Assembly (NCBI GenBank): GCA_005789685.1
Contig: SXXD01000189.1
Span: forward strand, 1-5,727
DNA from: Burkholderiales bacterium
GTDB lineage: Bacteria > Pseudomonadota > Gammaproteobacteria > Burkholderiales > Burkholderiaceae_C
Length of the DNA stretch: 5,727 nt
Direction: 5' to 3'
The notes beneath the pieces are model-generated. The model was not told the origin of the DNA. It did no database searches and saw nothing but the letters and a program-made list of their open reading frames with translations. The position numbers were made by a program, and so were the translations under genes. Positions 5,722-5,727 of the stretch are shown here, one piece after another. Position 1 is the first letter of the stretch. Each line of letters begins with the position of its first letter.

Positions 5722-5727
5722 AATCTA

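Noticed and set aside
1..5727. Search for mobile elements, tRNAs, CRISPR repeats, attachment sites or a defence-type system
   Set aside because: Nearly all of the window is accounted for by six genes; no transposase, long terminal repeats, cloverleaf or spaced direct repeats were seen, and gaps are under 100 bases.

Overview
The window looks like a chromosomal housekeeping segment of a betaproteobacterium in the Burkholderiales, most likely Comamonadaceae (Limnohabitans/Rhodoferax/Curvibacter-like). This rests on protein similarity recalled from memory (especially FtsH, RlmE and FolP), on gene order, and on a moderate base composition. It could not be tested against a database. Six genes are recognisable, five complete and one cut by the left edge. 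No RNA gene, mobile element, CRISPR array or long gene-free stretch was seen.

Layout. 1-267 (+) is the 3' end of carB, followed after 21 bases by greA (289-765, +). A hairpin with T-tracts at 784-813 separates greA from a convergent two-gene unit on the minus strand: yhbY (2042 to 1569) and then a GT-A-type glycosyltransferase gene (1553 to 819). At about 2043-2073 a very short divergent promoter region separates yhbY from rlmE (2074-2754, +). A 99-base gap with an imperfect inverted repeat and candidate promoter elements leads to ftsH (2854-4791, +). A UUCG-loop terminator (4806-4835) closes ftsH. folP (4873-5721, +) ends six bases before the window edge, where glmM would be expected.

Biology. 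The block carB-greA / yhbY / rlmE-ftsH-folP is the conserved proteobacterial neighbourhood also found in E. coli. It joins arginine/pyrimidine precursor synthesis (CarB), rescue of backtracked RNA polymerase (GreA), late 50S subunit maturation (YhbY and the 2'-O-methyltransferase RlmE, divergently paired), membrane protein quality control (FtsH) and folate synthesis (FolP). The glycosyltransferase is the one accessory-looking member. It sits between greA and yhbY, where relatives carry other genes (dacB in E. coli; a DUF4149 membrane protein in many Burkholderiales, from memory).

I found no new multi-gene system. The best leads are: a Val-to-Gly change in the aromatic pore loop of FtsH; yhbY/rlmE promoters that seem to share one symmetric -10 element, possibly making yhbY leaderless; ftsH and folP starts without visible Shine-Dalgarno sequences; and a nine-codon reading frame whose stop overlaps the folP start.
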